Source: Sulfurimonas sp. (GTDB lineage Bacteria; Campylobacterota; Campylobacteria; Campylobacterales; Sulfurimonadaceae). From it: a stretch of DNA of 51,230 nucleotides. Where the stretch lies: the NCBI GenBank assembly GCA_016744115.1, contig JADGEZ010000012.1, positions 1 to 51,230 on the forward strand. The letters are read 5' to 3'. Made by a program: the position numbers and the translations under genes. Below, in pieces: positions 7,306 through 16,022 of the stretch (positions within the stretch are counted from its first letter, which is position 1; each line of letters begins with the position of its first letter). Below the pieces are notes generated by a model. That model saw only the letters and a list, made by a program, of their open reading frames with translations, was not told where the DNA came from and made no database searches.

Positions 7306-10300
7306 GTGTTAGTACCTAAAGCAGATGCTCTTGAATATTTACAAAGCACTCTAGTCGAACTAAATATAAATAATGATGGCTCTCAAATACAAGAGCATAC
7401 TCCGATTATCACATCAAAATCAAGTATGAGTGCATCTGAAAATGATACGATAACATTGAGTATAATAGCAACAGATGAGAATAAAGATACGCTTACTTAT
7501 TCTTTAAGTGGAGTTGATGCCAATTATTTTACTATAAATAAGGATACTGGGGTTCTTGCTTTTAAAAGTCCACCAGATTATGAGAATAAAAGTTCCCACC
7601 TTATAACAGCAAGTGTAAGTGATGGAACTTTGAGTGATACACAAGATATTACGGTGAATATCCTAGATCTTGATGAGTCTGTTGCTCCGGTAATAACATC
7701 AGGTAAAAGTATCAGTGTAAATGAAAACCAATTATCAGTACTTACTATAGAAGCAAGTGATAAGAACGATGATAAACTAATTTATTCATTAACAGGTGTT
7801 GATGCTGGCTATTTTAACATAAATGAAAGTACAGGAGAGCTTACTTTTAAAGAGCTACAAGACTTTGAGTCAGGAGTGAACTTATATTCTATCACCTTAA
7901 ATGCGAGTGATGCTACACAAACAACTAGCCAAGACCTTTCTATAACTCTTTTAGATGTCTTAGAATATGTAGAATATGAGCCAGTAATTACATCACAATC
8001 AGTATATAATATAGTTGAAAATCAATCATTAGTATTTACAGCAACTGCGACAGATGCAAATGATGACACACTAACTTACTCGCTTTTAGGTCCTGATGCA
8101 GGCTTATTAGATATTGATGAAAACTATGGAATAGTTACATTAAAGTTTGGAGCGGATTATGAATCAGGTAAAGTTTCATACTCTATCTTACTAAGCGTAA
8201 GTGACGCAAAGGCAAGTGTTTCGCAGTTAGTAACTATAAATATAATTAATGTAGCAGATATAGCACCAATATTAGAAGATACTGTAGTAAATATAGCAGA
8301 AAACTCAAGTGCTGCTTCTATTGTAGGTAAATTAAATATAAGTAGCACTGGCGATACAGACATAACAGCTATAAGCTTAAGTGGAGCTGGTGCAGAAAAC
8401 TTTCATGCAGCAAATGATGGCACTATCACAGTAGCTTCAGGAGTGATTTTAGATTTTGACACTATACCATTATATAATCTCATAGCTGTAGCTAAAAATC
8501 AAGCAGGGGCTAGTCAAAGTATAAATTTAAAAATCACTATAAGTGATGTAGCAGATACTGTGCCAGTATTAGAAGACTCTACAGCAGATATAGCAGAAAA
8601 CATAAGTCCTAGCTCTATAGTAGGAAACTTAAATATAAACAGTATAGGCGATACAGACATAACAGCTATAAGTTTAAGTGGAGTTGGTGCAGAAAACTTT
8701 CATGCAGCAAATGATGGTACTATCACAGTAGCTTCAGGAGTGATTTTAGACTTTGACACTATACCATTATATGATCTCATAGCAGTAGCTAAAAATCAAG
8801 CAGGAGATAGTCAAAGTATAAATTTAAAAATAACTATAAGTGATGTAGCAGATACTGTACCAGTATTAGAAGACTCTACAGCAGATATAGCAGAAAACAT
8901 AAGTCCTAGCTCTATAGTAGGAAACTTAAACATAAATAGTATAGGTGATACAAACATAACAGCTATAAGTTTAAGTGGAGTTGGTGCAGAAAATTTCAAC
9001 ATAGCTAATGATGGGACTATTACAATAGCTCCGGGAGTAAGTTTAGACTATGAAAACAAAGAGATATACACTCTTGAAGCTGTAGCCACAAACAAGGCAG
9101 GAGATAGTGCAAGCATACCTCTTAGTATAAATATTACAGATGTAATAGATACAGTTGCAATACTAAAAAATACAACAATGAGTGTATCAGAAGATACAAA
9201 TAAAACGATTTTAGGAACTCTAATCATAAATAGCATAGGAGACAGTAATATAACAGCTATAAGTTTAAGTGGAGATGGTGTAGAAAACTTTCATGTAGCA
9301 AATGATGGGCTTATCACAGTATCCTCAGGAGTAAGTTTGGACTACGAGACTAAAAAAGTTTATAATCTTACTGCTATTGCAACAAATAAGGCAGGAAAGA
9401 GTTCATCGGTAATACTTATTATAAATATACTAAATGTAGTAGATATAGCACCAATACTAGAAGATTCTATAGTTAATATTAAGGAAAACTCAAAGCCTAA
9501 CTCTATAATTGATGGAAAGTTAAGTATAAAGAGTAGAGGTGATACAAATATAACAGCTATTGAATTAAATGGAATTGACGCTTCTAACTTTAATGTAGCA
9601 AATGATGGAGTTATTACAGTAGCCTCGGGAGTAAGTTTGGATTATGAGACTAAAAAAATTTATAATCTTACTGCTGTTGCAACAAATGAGGCAGGAGAAA
9701 GTAACAGTGTGACATTAGATATTAGTATAGATAATGTAAGAGAACATAAAATTTTAAGTGCTGTTTATAATAATAATGGAACTAATGAAGATGTAACTGA
9801 TGATACACTTTATATATATATGAGTGAGAGTATAGACGAGTCAACAAGAAATATTGATGAGAGTGAAAATTATGATATTGTCGGAAATGGTAGTATAAAT
9901 TCTACTTCAACAAGTACTTATATTGATTCACATTTTCATCAACATAAATTGAAACTTACCGCAGGAAGTACATTGTTTAGTGGTGATGACACTATCCTTA
10001 TAAGAGCAAATCAAATCACTGATGATAATGGACTTGATAGTGATACAACAAGGGAAATTAATGCTACTAAAATCGAAAAGTTTAGAATAATCTTTAAAAC
10101 AGGGCAAAAAAGTTTTTTTGATAAAGATGATGGATACTATCAAAGGGGAGTGCAAAGTTCTTATACAATTGCAGATAATAAAATGACTGTAAGGGATAAT
10201 GTGACGAGACTTATCTGGCAGAGTAAGGGTGATGGAAATAAATACAATTGGCAAGATGCAGTCAATTATTGTAAAGGTTTAAACCTGGATAGTAATGAGG

Positions 10301-10518
10301 ATTGGAGGTTACCCACTATATATGAGCTTCAACAAATTACAAATAAAAATAAAGCAAAGTATGCAAAATACCCTGGATTTATCAATAAGGGACAGCAAAA
10401 CTATTGGTCATCAACCACTGCGGCTTTAACTTTTTCTGCCTGGTATATAGATATTTGGGCTGGAAGGAGTAAGACTGTAGAGAAAAATAAAATCAGTACA
10501 AATATAAAAAAAAGATGA
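7306..10518 (+). CDS. Cadherin-repeat adhesin with C-terminal DUF1566 domain (main part, frameshifted at both ends)
   Basis: A 1070-aa body of the lipoprotein begun at 6827. The frame is open back to 7273, so the GTG at 7306 is not a convincing true start. About eight cadherin-like domains of 90-100 aa run from 7396 to 9735. The first three carry acidic Ca-binding-like patterns (ATDENKDTLTYSL, ASDKNDDKLIYSL) and the last five are close copies of each other. A further beta-rich domain (about 9740-10080) and a DUF1566/Lcl-type domain (NWQDAVNYC, DWRLPTIYELQ, YWSST) follow. The frame stops at 10518 inside the last domain. Removing one A from the A8 run at 10506-10513 restores the expected ending DGMYVRCVR and a stop at 10553-10555. 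A surface adhesin role is inferred. Confidence 0.8.
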   Translation: MLVPKADALEYLQSTLVELNINNDGSQIQEHTPIITSKSSMSASENDTITLSIIATDENKDTLTYSLSGVDANYFTINKDTGVLAFKSPPDYENKSSHLITASVSDGTLSDTQDITVNILDLDESVAPVITSGKSISVNENQLSVLTIEASDKNDDKLIYSLTGVDAGYFNINESTGELTFKELQDFESGVNLYSITLNASDATQTTSQDLSITLLDVLEYVEYEPVITSQSVYNIVENQSLVFTATATDANDDTLTYSLLGPDAGLLDIDENYGIVTLKFGADYESGKVSYSILLSVSDAKASVSQLVTINIINVADIAPILEDTVVNIAENSSAASIVGKLNISSTGDTDITAISLSGAGAENFHAANDGTITVASGVILDFDTIPLYNLIAVAKNQAGASQSINLKITISDVADTVPVLEDSTADIAENISPSSIVGNLNINSIGDTDITAISLSGVGAENFHAANDGTITVASGVILDFDTIPLYDLIAVAKNQAGDSQSINLKITISDVADTVPVLEDSTADIAENISPSSIVGNLNINSIGDTNITAISLSGVGAENFNIANDGTITIAPGVSLDYENKEIYTLEAVATNKAGDSASIPLSINITDVIDTVAILKNTTMSVSEDTNKTILGTLIINSIGDSNITAISLSGDGVENFHVANDGLITVSSGVSLDYETKKVYNLTAIATNKAGKSSSVILIINILNVVDIAPILEDSIVNIKENSKPNSIIDGKLSIKSRGDTNITAIELNGIDASNFNVANDGVITVASGVSLDYETKKIYNLTAVATNEAGESNSVTLDISIDNVREHKILSAVYNNNGTNEDVTDDTLYIYMSESIDESTRNIDESENYDIVGNGSINSTSTSTYIDSHFHQHKLKLTAGSTLFSGDDTILIRANQITDDNGLDSDTTREINATKIEKFRIIFKTGQKSFFDKDDGYYQRGVQSSYTIADNKMTVRDNVTRLIWQSKGDGNKYNWQDAVNYCKGLNLDSNEDWRLPTIYELQQITNKNKAKYAKYPGFINKGQQNYWSSTTAALTFSAWYIDIWAGRSKTVEKNKISTNIKKR
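8251..9735 (+). repeat. Five tandem ~297-bp coding repeats in the adhesin
   Basis: Units start at 8251, 8548, 8845, 9142 and 9436 and end at 9735 (297, 297, 297, 294 and 300 bp). All are in frame, each one cadherin-like domain beginning V-x-D-x-x-P. Units 1 and 2 and the first half of unit 3 are nearly identical in DNA, including silent positions. This points to recent duplication or gene conversion. Units 4 and 5 have drifted. Such arrays change copy number easily and are a hazard for assembly. Confidence 0.9.
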
Positions 10519-10577
10519 GAAGATTGACGGCATGTATGTTCGTTGTGTGCGTTAAATGAAAGAAATAGGAGTTAGAT

Positions 10578-11006
10578 ATGAAAAGTTTATTTTTAATCAT
10601 GATAGGATTTACTTTAGTTCAAGCAGAATTTTTAAGAGATAATGTAAAAGATATAGTTTTAGATACGAGGACTAATCTAATGTGGCAAGATTTTAAAAGA
10701 GAAGATAACATGAATTGGGAAAGTGCCATAAAGAACTGTGAAGACTCAACTCATGCAGAATTTAATGATTGGAGACTTCCAAATATAAATGAGTTGCAAA
10801 GTATAGTAGATTATACGCTAGTAGATCCTGCAATGAGTTTAGGTTTTAAAAATATAGTTTATTCTAATAAGCCTAAAGCCCTTTACTGGTCGTCTTCCAC
10901 TTACATGGGAAAACATAAGAGTGCTTGGACAGTAAACTTTAAAAATGGTCAGGATACATATGGGAGTTTAAAAACTAAATCCAATTATGTTTGTTGCGTC
11001 CGTTAG
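10578..11006 (+). CDS. Secreted DUF1566 (Lcl-type) domain protein
   Basis: 142 aa with an N-terminal signal peptide (MKSLFLIMIGFTLVQA, cleavage after about residue 16) and a single DUF1566 domain. The domain markers are NLMWQD, NWESAIKNC, DWRLPNINELQS, ALYWSSS and the terminal YVCCVR. It is homologous to the end of the large adhesin just upstream (shared NW-x-x-A, DWRLP-x-x-x-ELQ and YWSS blocks), so the two probably arose by duplication. The usual ending is YVRCVR; here one Arg is replaced by Cys. It is likely extracellular or periplasmic; function unknown. Confidence 0.8.
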   Translation: MKSLFLIMIGFTLVQAEFLRDNVKDIVLDTRTNLMWQDFKREDNMNWESAIKNCEDSTHAEFNDWRLPNINELQSIVDYTLVDPAMSLGFKNIVYSNKPKALYWSSSTYMGKHKSAWTVNFKNGQDTYGSLKTKSNYVCCVR

Positions 11007-11071
11007 AATTTGATAATAAACTTTTATTAATATTTACATTTAAGCTCAATAAAACTTAAAGCAAAGTTGGG

Positions 11072-11077
11072 TATAAT
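11072..11077 (+). promoter_or_regulatory. -10 box of the rplU promoter
   Basis: TATAAT at 11072-11077 lies 38 bp before the rplU ATG. No convincing -35 hexamer is present, as is usual in Campylobacterota, where AT-rich upstream DNA serves instead. An ATTAATATTTA element is at 11026-11036. AAGGAA at 11102 is the ribosome binding site. Confidence 0.55.
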
Positions 11078-11114
11078 TGCAAACTTTTTTAATAGAATTA
11101 TAAGGAAATAATAG

Positions 11115-11423
11115 ATGTACGCAATTATAAAAAACGGCGGTAAGCAGTATAAAGTTCAAGAGGGTGATGTTCTTTTACTAGATAAAATGTCCCTTGAGCC
11201 AAAGGCTACAATCGAAATTACAGAAGTTTTAGCAGTGAATACTGGTGAACTTAAAATGGGAACTCCTTTTGTTGAGAGTGCTAAAGTAACTGCTGAGGTT
11301 ATCAATGAAGGTCGTGAAAGAAAAATAATAATTTTCAAAAAGCGTCGTCGTAAAGACAGTAAAGTTAAAAGAGGTTTCAGAAGAGACTTCACTCGTGTTC
11401 GTATCACGAGTATAGCTGCATAA
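11115..11423 (+). CDS. rplU: 50S ribosomal protein L21
   Basis: 102 aa, full length. It begins [18 protein letters not shown] and ends with the basic tail [23 protein letters not shown], typical of L21, which binds 23S rRNA. It is the first gene of a run rplU-rpmA-obg-proB-fmt conserved in many bacteria. It has its own promoter (TATAAT at 11072) and a clear Shine-Dalgarno sequence. Confidence 0.98.
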   Translation: MYAIIKNGGKQYKVQEGDVLLLDKMSLEPKATIEITEVLAVNTGELKMGTPFVESAKVTAEVINEGRERKIIIFKKRRRKDSKVKRGFRRDFTRVRITSIAA

Positions 11424-11439
11424 GAAAAGCTTAGCTGTA

Positions 11440-11464
11440 GTAAAAGGGATTGCATTCCTTTTAC
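11440..11464 (+). terminator. Strong hairpin between rplU and rpmA
   Basis: GTAAAAGG (11440-11447) pairs perfectly with CCTTTTAC (11457-11464). GAT and ATT extend the stem through one G-T wobble to 11 bp, leaving a 3-base loop TGC. There is no T tract after it, so it is more likely an attenuating or mRNA-processing/stabilising hairpin than a complete intrinsic terminator. Confidence 0.5.
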
Positions 11465-11495
11465 CTCAAAGTAACTAAATTTAAGGAGATTAAAG

Positions 11496-11753
11496 ATGGC
11501 ACATAAGAAAGGACAGGGTAGTACACAGAATAACCGTGACTCAGCTGGTAGAAGACTTGGTGTAAAAAAATATGGTGGGGAAGTTGTAATTCCTGGCAAT
11601 ATTATTATTCGTCAAAGAGGCACTAAAATTCATCCAGGTACAAATGTTGGAATGGGTAAAGACCATACACTATTTGCATTAGTTGAAGGTGTTGTAACAT
11701 TTGAAAGAAAAGACAAAAAACGTCAAAAAGTTTCAGTAATACCTGCTGCATAA
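11496..11753 (+). CDS. rpmA: 50S ribosomal protein L27
   Basis: 85 aa, full length. The N terminus [20 protein letters not shown] is the L27 signature that reaches the peptidyl transferase centre. There is no Firmicutes-type cleavable extension before it. A good ribosome binding site (AAGGAG at 11484) precedes the ATG. The gene sits between two RNA hairpins (11440-11464 and 11773-11797), so its mRNA level or stability may be set separately from its neighbours. Confidence 0.98.
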   Translation: MAHKKGQGSTQNNRDSAGRRLGVKKYGGEVVIPGNIIIRQRGTKIHPGTNVGMGKDHTLFALVEGVVTFERKDKKRQKVSVIPAA

Positions 11754-11772
11754 TTCAGTAATTCTATAGCAA

Positions 11773-11797
11773 TTATAAGGGTGTTTGACCCTTATAA
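11773..11797 (+). terminator. Perfect hairpin between rpmA and obg
   Basis: TTATAAGGG (11773-11781) and CCCTTATAA (11789-11797) form a perfect 9-bp stem with a 7-base loop. It is placed 20 bp after rpmA and 60 bp before obg. A T run is lacking, so termination efficiency is doubtful. It may be a partial terminator reducing obg expression relative to the ribosomal proteins. Confidence 0.5.
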
Positions 11798-11856
11798 CCC
11801 TCATAAAGATACAAATCACAATTTAATAAAGATTTTTCAAAATAAAAGGAAACGCA

Positions 11857-12957
11857 ATGTTCACAGATAGTGTCGAATTAACAGTAAGTTCAGGTAAAGG
11901 CGGACAAGGTTGTGTAGCATTTCGTAGAGAAAAGTTTGTATTAAATGGTGGGCCAAACGGTGGCGATGGTGGTCGTGGTGGTGATATTTGGTTTAGATGC
12001 GACAATAACACGCATACACTGTCTCACTTCCAAAGAAAAATGCACATACAAGCAGACGGTGGTGTTCAAGGCGAAGGTTCAAATATGACTGGAAAATCTG
12101 GAGCTAAAAAGGTAATTATAGTTCCCCCTGGAACACAGATTTTAGATAGAGATACAGGTGATGTACTTTTTGATATGCTAAAACATGGGCAAGAGCTAAA
12201 GTTTATCATAGGAGGAAAGGGTGGACTTGGAAATACTCACTTTAAATCTCCAACAAATCAAAGACCAACTTATGCACAACCTGGCGAAAAGGGTGAGACA
12301 AGAAGCATTAAACTAGATCTTAAACTCATAGCAGATGTTGGTTTGGTCGGTTTTCCTAATGTTGGAAAATCAACACTTATCTCTACCGTTTCAAATGCTC
12401 GTCCAGAGATTGCTAACTATGAGTTCACAACACTTACTCCAAAACTCGGTCAAGTAAACATCGGAGATTTTGAATCATTTGTAATGGCTGATATTCCTGG
12501 AATTATCGGTGGAGCACATGAGGGTAAGGGTCTTGGAATACAATTTTTAAGACATATTGAGAGAACAAAGACGCTTTTATATATGGTTGATTTAGCATCT
12601 TATAGAGATTTAAAAGAACAGATTGAAGTTTTAAAAGAGGAGATTTCATCTTTTTCTCAAAGTTTAGGAGAAAATAAATATGCAATAGCTCTTACTCGTG
12701 TAGATGTTGTTCCCCCTGATGAGATAAACTCTTTAGTAAATGGTTTCTTAGACTTACTCGGACTTGAAGCTTCAAAAACAAATGAATTTGATTTTGATTA
12801 TACTATGCCTTATTTTATTCAAGACTCAGCAGATGAAACCTTGGGCTATGATATTTCGCAGCCGTATCTAGTAGCAGCAATATCTTCAGCAACTTCAAAA
12901 AATATAGAAGCATTAAAATATTCATTATTTAATCTCGTTCAATCAGATAGAAAATAG
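11857..12957 (+). CDS. obg: Obg-family GTPase, ribosome-associated
   Basis: 366 aa. The glycine-rich Obg domain (about 1-155, e.g. GGQGCVAFRREKF, GGPNGGDGGRGGD) is followed by a G domain with G1 GFPNVGKS (165-172), G3 around DIPGI, and a G4-like TRVD. The C terminus ends at the G domain with no OCT extension, as in other Campylobacterota. Obg acts in late 50S assembly and stress signalling. The next gene, proB, starts immediately at 12958 with no gap. Confidence 0.96.
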   Translation: MFTDSVELTVSSGKGGQGCVAFRREKFVLNGGPNGGDGGRGGDIWFRCDNNTHTLSHFQRKMHIQADGGVQGEGSNMTGKSGAKKVIIVPPGTQILDRDTGDVLFDMLKHGQELKFIIGGKGGLGNTHFKSPTNQRPTYAQPGEKGETRSIKLDLKLIADVGLVGFPNVGKSTLISTVSNARPEIANYEFTTLTPKLGQVNIGDFESFVMADIPGIIGGAHEGKGLGIQFLRHIERTKTLLYMVDLASYRDLKEQIEVLKEEISSFSQSLGENKYAIALTRVDVVPPDEINSLVNGFLDLLGLEASKTNEFDFDYTMPYFIQDSADETLGYDISQPYLVAAISSATSKNIEALKYSLFNLVQSDRK

Positions 12958-13722
12958 ATGAAAAGAATTGTAGTTAAAGTTGGTTCAGCAGTTTTAACTC
13001 AAGACAATAAAGTAGCACTAGAGAGAATGCAAGCACTTGTGAGTTTTTTATCAGAACTTAAAAAATCAAATGAAGTTATTTTAGTCTCTTCAGGTGCAGT
13101 TTCTGCTGGATATACAGAGATTCAACTCGATAGAAATATCATCCAAAATAAACAAGCTCTTGCATCAATAGGGCAACCGATACTTATGAATAAATACGCT
13201 AAAAAATTTGCACAATATAGTGTTTTGTGTTCACAAATTTTAGTTACATCAGCTAATCTTCATAGACTAGACGATATACAAAGAGTTAATAATACTATAC
13301 AAACACTTTTGAAAAATAATATTATTCCTATCGTAAATGAAAATGATGCAACATCAACAGAAGAGCTAGAAGTTGGGGATAATGATCAACTCTCCGCTTA
13401 TATAGCTAAAAATCTTGATGCTGATATATTGATTATACTTTCAGATATTGATGCCTATTATGATAAAGACCCTCGTACTCATGATGATGCGAAAGTGATT
13501 AAAATTGTAAACTCTATAGCATCACAGGAATTAGAAAAAGATGCAACACCAAACAATGTTTTTGCTACAGGTGGAATTGTTACAAAACTTAAAGCTGCTG
13601 ATTATCTTTTGAAAAATGGTATAAATATGTTTTTAGCAAGTGGCTTTAAATTAGAAGATGTTAAAAGTTATTTACTTTATGACAAACATCAAGGTGGAAC
13701 TCTTTTTAAGGCAAATAGTTGA
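12958..13722 (+). CDS. proB: Glutamate 5-kinase
   Basis: 254 aa, amino-acid kinase fold. MKRIVVKVGSAVLT at the N terminus, VSSGAVSAGY, and the substrate loop IPIVNENDATS with DNDQLSA mark glutamate 5-kinase, the first step of proline synthesis (glutamate to glutamyl-5-phosphate). The GGIVTKLKAA motif is also present. The C-terminal PUA domain of E. coli ProB is absent, so it is a short form that may differ in proline feedback. It is flush with obg and overlaps fmt by 4 bp. Confidence 0.95.
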   Translation: MKRIVVKVGSAVLTQDNKVALERMQALVSFLSELKKSNEVILVSSGAVSAGYTEIQLDRNIIQNKQALASIGQPILMNKYAKKFAQYSVLCSQILVTSANLHRLDDIQRVNNTIQTLLKNNIIPIVNENDATSTEELEVGDNDQLSAYIAKNLDADILIILSDIDAYYDKDPRTHDDAKVIKIVNSIASQELEKDATPNNVFATGGIVTKLKAADYLLKNGINMFLASGFKLEDVKSYLLYDKHQGGTLFKANS

Positions 13723-14627
13723 AAATAATTTTTATGGGCACTCCTGATTATGCCCAGTCTATTCTTAAAGCACTTCTTAAAACGCAAGATATTGAGGTAG
13801 TAGCTGTTTATACTCAGCCTGATAGACCAGTAGGAAGAAAAAAAGTTATGACTGCTCCTCTTGTTAAAACTTTAGCACAAGAAAATAAGGTTGATGTGTA
13901 TCAGCCAAATAAACTGCGTGATAAAGAGGTAGTAGATGAACTTCTAAAGATTAAGTGTGATTATATAGTAGTTGCAGCTTATGGGCAAATTCTCCCTCAA
14001 GAGATTTTAGACCACTCACCTTGTATCAATCTCCATGCTTCAATCTTGCCGCAGTATCGTGGAGCAAGTCCAATTCAACAAACTCTTCTTAATGACGATA
14101 AACAAACAGGGGTTACTGCGATGCTTATGGATATAGGTTTGGATACTGGAGATATTTTAAAGATTGAAAGTATAGAAGTTTCTAAAGATGAGATGGTAGA
14201 ATCCCTTTTTGATAGATTGACATCTCTTGCTTGTACATTAACACTTGATGTACTTCAAAATTTCCAAAGCTTAAAAAAAGTGCCACAAGATAATGCACTC
14301 TCCACTCATTGTACAAAAATCACAAAAGCAAATGGTGAAGTGAGTTTTGATGATGCACATACTTTATATAACAAGTATAGAGCCTATACCCCTTGGCCTG
14401 GAATTTATCTTTGCAATGGTTTAAAGTTGAAGAAGATTCAACTGCTTGAAAAATGTAGCGAAAATGAGAGTGGAAAAATTTTAAGTATTGATAGTGAAAG
14501 TATCGTTGTAGGATGCACTAAAGGAACTTTAAAAATATTTTCTGTACAAGCTCCCTCAAAAAAAGAAGTAGATATAGCTTCTTATATAAATGGTAAAAGA
14601 TTGAGAGTTGAAGACTATTTATCTTGA
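13719..14627 (+). CDS. fmt: Methionyl-tRNA formyltransferase
   Basis: 302 aa, starting with TTG that overlaps the proB stop (TTGA). It formylates initiator Met-tRNA using 10-formyl-tetrahydrofolate. The N-terminal domain has MGTPDYA, the active-site region INLHASILPQYRGASPIQ (Asn104/His106) and the conserved DIGLDTGDIL. The C-terminal domain includes YNKYRAYTPWPG. Length is normal. It overlaps birA by 20 bp. Confidence 0.96.
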   Translation: MKIIFMGTPDYAQSILKALLKTQDIEVVAVYTQPDRPVGRKKVMTAPLVKTLAQENKVDVYQPNKLRDKEVVDELLKIKCDYIVVAAYGQILPQEILDHSPCINLHASILPQYRGASPIQQTLLNDDKQTGVTAMLMDIGLDTGDILKIESIEVSKDEMVESLFDRLTSLACTLTLDVLQNFQSLKKVPQDNALSTHCTKITKANGEVSFDDAHTLYNKYRAYTPWPGIYLCNGLKLKKIQLLEKCSENESGKILSIDSESIVVGCTKGTLKIFSVQAPSKKEVDIASYINGKRLRVEDYLS

Positions 14628-15243
14628 GAGTCTTGATTCAACTCAAACATATTTAAAAAAATTAGTCTCCCAAAAAAAAGTAAAACTTCCCCTTGCAATA
14701 GTTGCAAATACTCAAAAAAAAGGTATCGGAAGTAGAAATAACTCTTGGATAAGCTTAGATGGAAACCTTTTCTTGTCTTTTGCGATACCATTAAACTTGC
14801 TCCCTTTAGATTTAAAACTAGAATCATCTTCTATATATTTTGCATATCTTTTAAAAGAAACATTAGTTGAGTTAGGTTCATCAGTCTGGTTGAAATGGCC
14901 AAATGACTTTTATATTAATAATGTAAAAATCGGGGGAATGATTACTAATATTATAGGAGATACACTTATCTGTGGAGTTGGAATAAATTTAGTGAATGCA
15001 CCAAAAAAGTTTAAAAAATTAGACATAAATATAGCAAAAGAATTAGTCCTAAATAATTATTTCAAAAAAATCGAAAATATACTTTCTTGGAAGCGTATAT
15101 TTAGTATATATAAGGTAGAATTTCAGAGAAACAAGAATTTTTACATACATAATGATAACTTAAGAGTATCATTAGAAAATGCTATTTTACAAGAAGATGG
15201 CTCAATAATAATAAATGACAAGAGGATATATAGCACGAGATGA
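14608..15243 (+). CDS. birA: Biotin--[acetyl-CoA-carboxylase] ligase
   Basis: 211 aa, catalytic domain only; the N-terminal winged helix of the E. coli repressor-ligase is missing, so it is unlikely to regulate transcription. Motifs: LDSTQTYLKK (biotin pocket start), GIGSRNNSW (the GRGRxxxxW loop with one basic position changed), VWLKWPNDFYINNVKIGGM (lysine of KWPND) and CGVGINL. The start is TTG inside fmt. It attaches biotin to biotin carboxyl carrier proteins. Neighbours birA-parA-parB are in the order known from H. pylori. Confidence 0.9.
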   Translation: MKTIYLESLDSTQTYLKKLVSQKKVKLPLAIVANTQKKGIGSRNNSWISLDGNLFLSFAIPLNLLPLDLKLESSSIYFAYLLKETLVELGSSVWLKWPNDFYINNVKIGGMITNIIGDTLICGVGINLVNAPKKFKKLDINIAKELVLNNYFKKIENILSWKRIFSIYKVEFQRNKNFYIHNDNLRVSLENAILQEDGSIIINDKRIYSTR

Positions 15244-16022
15244 GTGAAGTAATAGTAATAGCAAATCAAAAAGGAGGCGTTGGTAAAACAACGACTGCTG
15301 TAAACTTGGCTGCATCACTTGCAGTGGCTGAAAAAAAAGTTCTTCTTATTGATTCTGACCCTCAAGCCAATGCGACCACATCCCTAGGATTTCATAGAAA
15401 TGATTATGAGTTTAATATTTATCATGTTTTGATTGGAACAAAAAAGTTAAAAGATATTATCTTAAAATCAGATTTACCTACCCTGCATTTAGCTCCTTCA
15501 AACATTGGTCTTGTTGGAATTGAAAAAGAGTACTATGATAAAGATAATGCAAAGGGTCGTGAATTAGTACTTAAAAGAGCGATTGCAAATGTTTTAAAGG
15601 ACTATGATTATATTATCATTGATTCACCTCCAGCATTAGGACCGATGACAATCAATGCTTTATCTGCATCAAACTCTGTTCTTATTCCAATTCAGTGTGA
15701 ATTTTTTGCACTTGAGGGTTTAACGCAACTTTTAAATACAGTAAAACTTGTCCGAAAGTCGATTAATCCGAAGTTAAATATAAAAGGTTTTATACCAACA
15801 ATGTTTTCTTCTCAAAATAACTTATCAAAACAAGTATTTGCTGACTTAAAACAGCACTTTAAGGGTAAGTTATTTAAAGATCAAAATGATGAGTACATTG
15901 TAGTCCCTAGAAATGTAAAATTAGCTGAATCACCATCTTTTGGCAAACCAGTAATTTTGTATGATGTAAAATCAAGTGGTGCAATTGCTTACCAAAACCT
16001 TGCTCAAGCGATTATGAAATAA
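15240..16022 (+). CDS. parA: Chromosome partitioning ATPase ParA/Soj
   Basis: 260 aa. A deviant Walker A motif KGGVGKTTT is at residues 11-19, with switch-like DSDPQANAT, IIDSPPALG and the C-terminal ESPSFGKPVILYD, all standard for chromosomal Soj/ParA. It forms ATP-dependent, nucleoid-bound dimers that move ParB-parS complexes. The ATG overlaps the birA stop (ATGA) and the stop overlaps the parB start by one base. Confidence 0.96.
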   Translation: MSEVIVIANQKGGVGKTTTAVNLAASLAVAEKKVLLIDSDPQANATTSLGFHRNDYEFNIYHVLIGTKKLKDIILKSDLPTLHLAPSNIGLVGIEKEYYDKDNAKGRELVLKRAIANVLKDYDYIIIDSPPALGPMTINALSASNSVLIPIQCEFFALEGLTQLLNTVKLVRKSINPKLNIKGFIPTMFSSQNNLSKQVFADLKQHFKGKLFKDQNDEYIVVPRNVKLAESPSFGKPVILYDVKSSGAIAYQNLAQAIMK

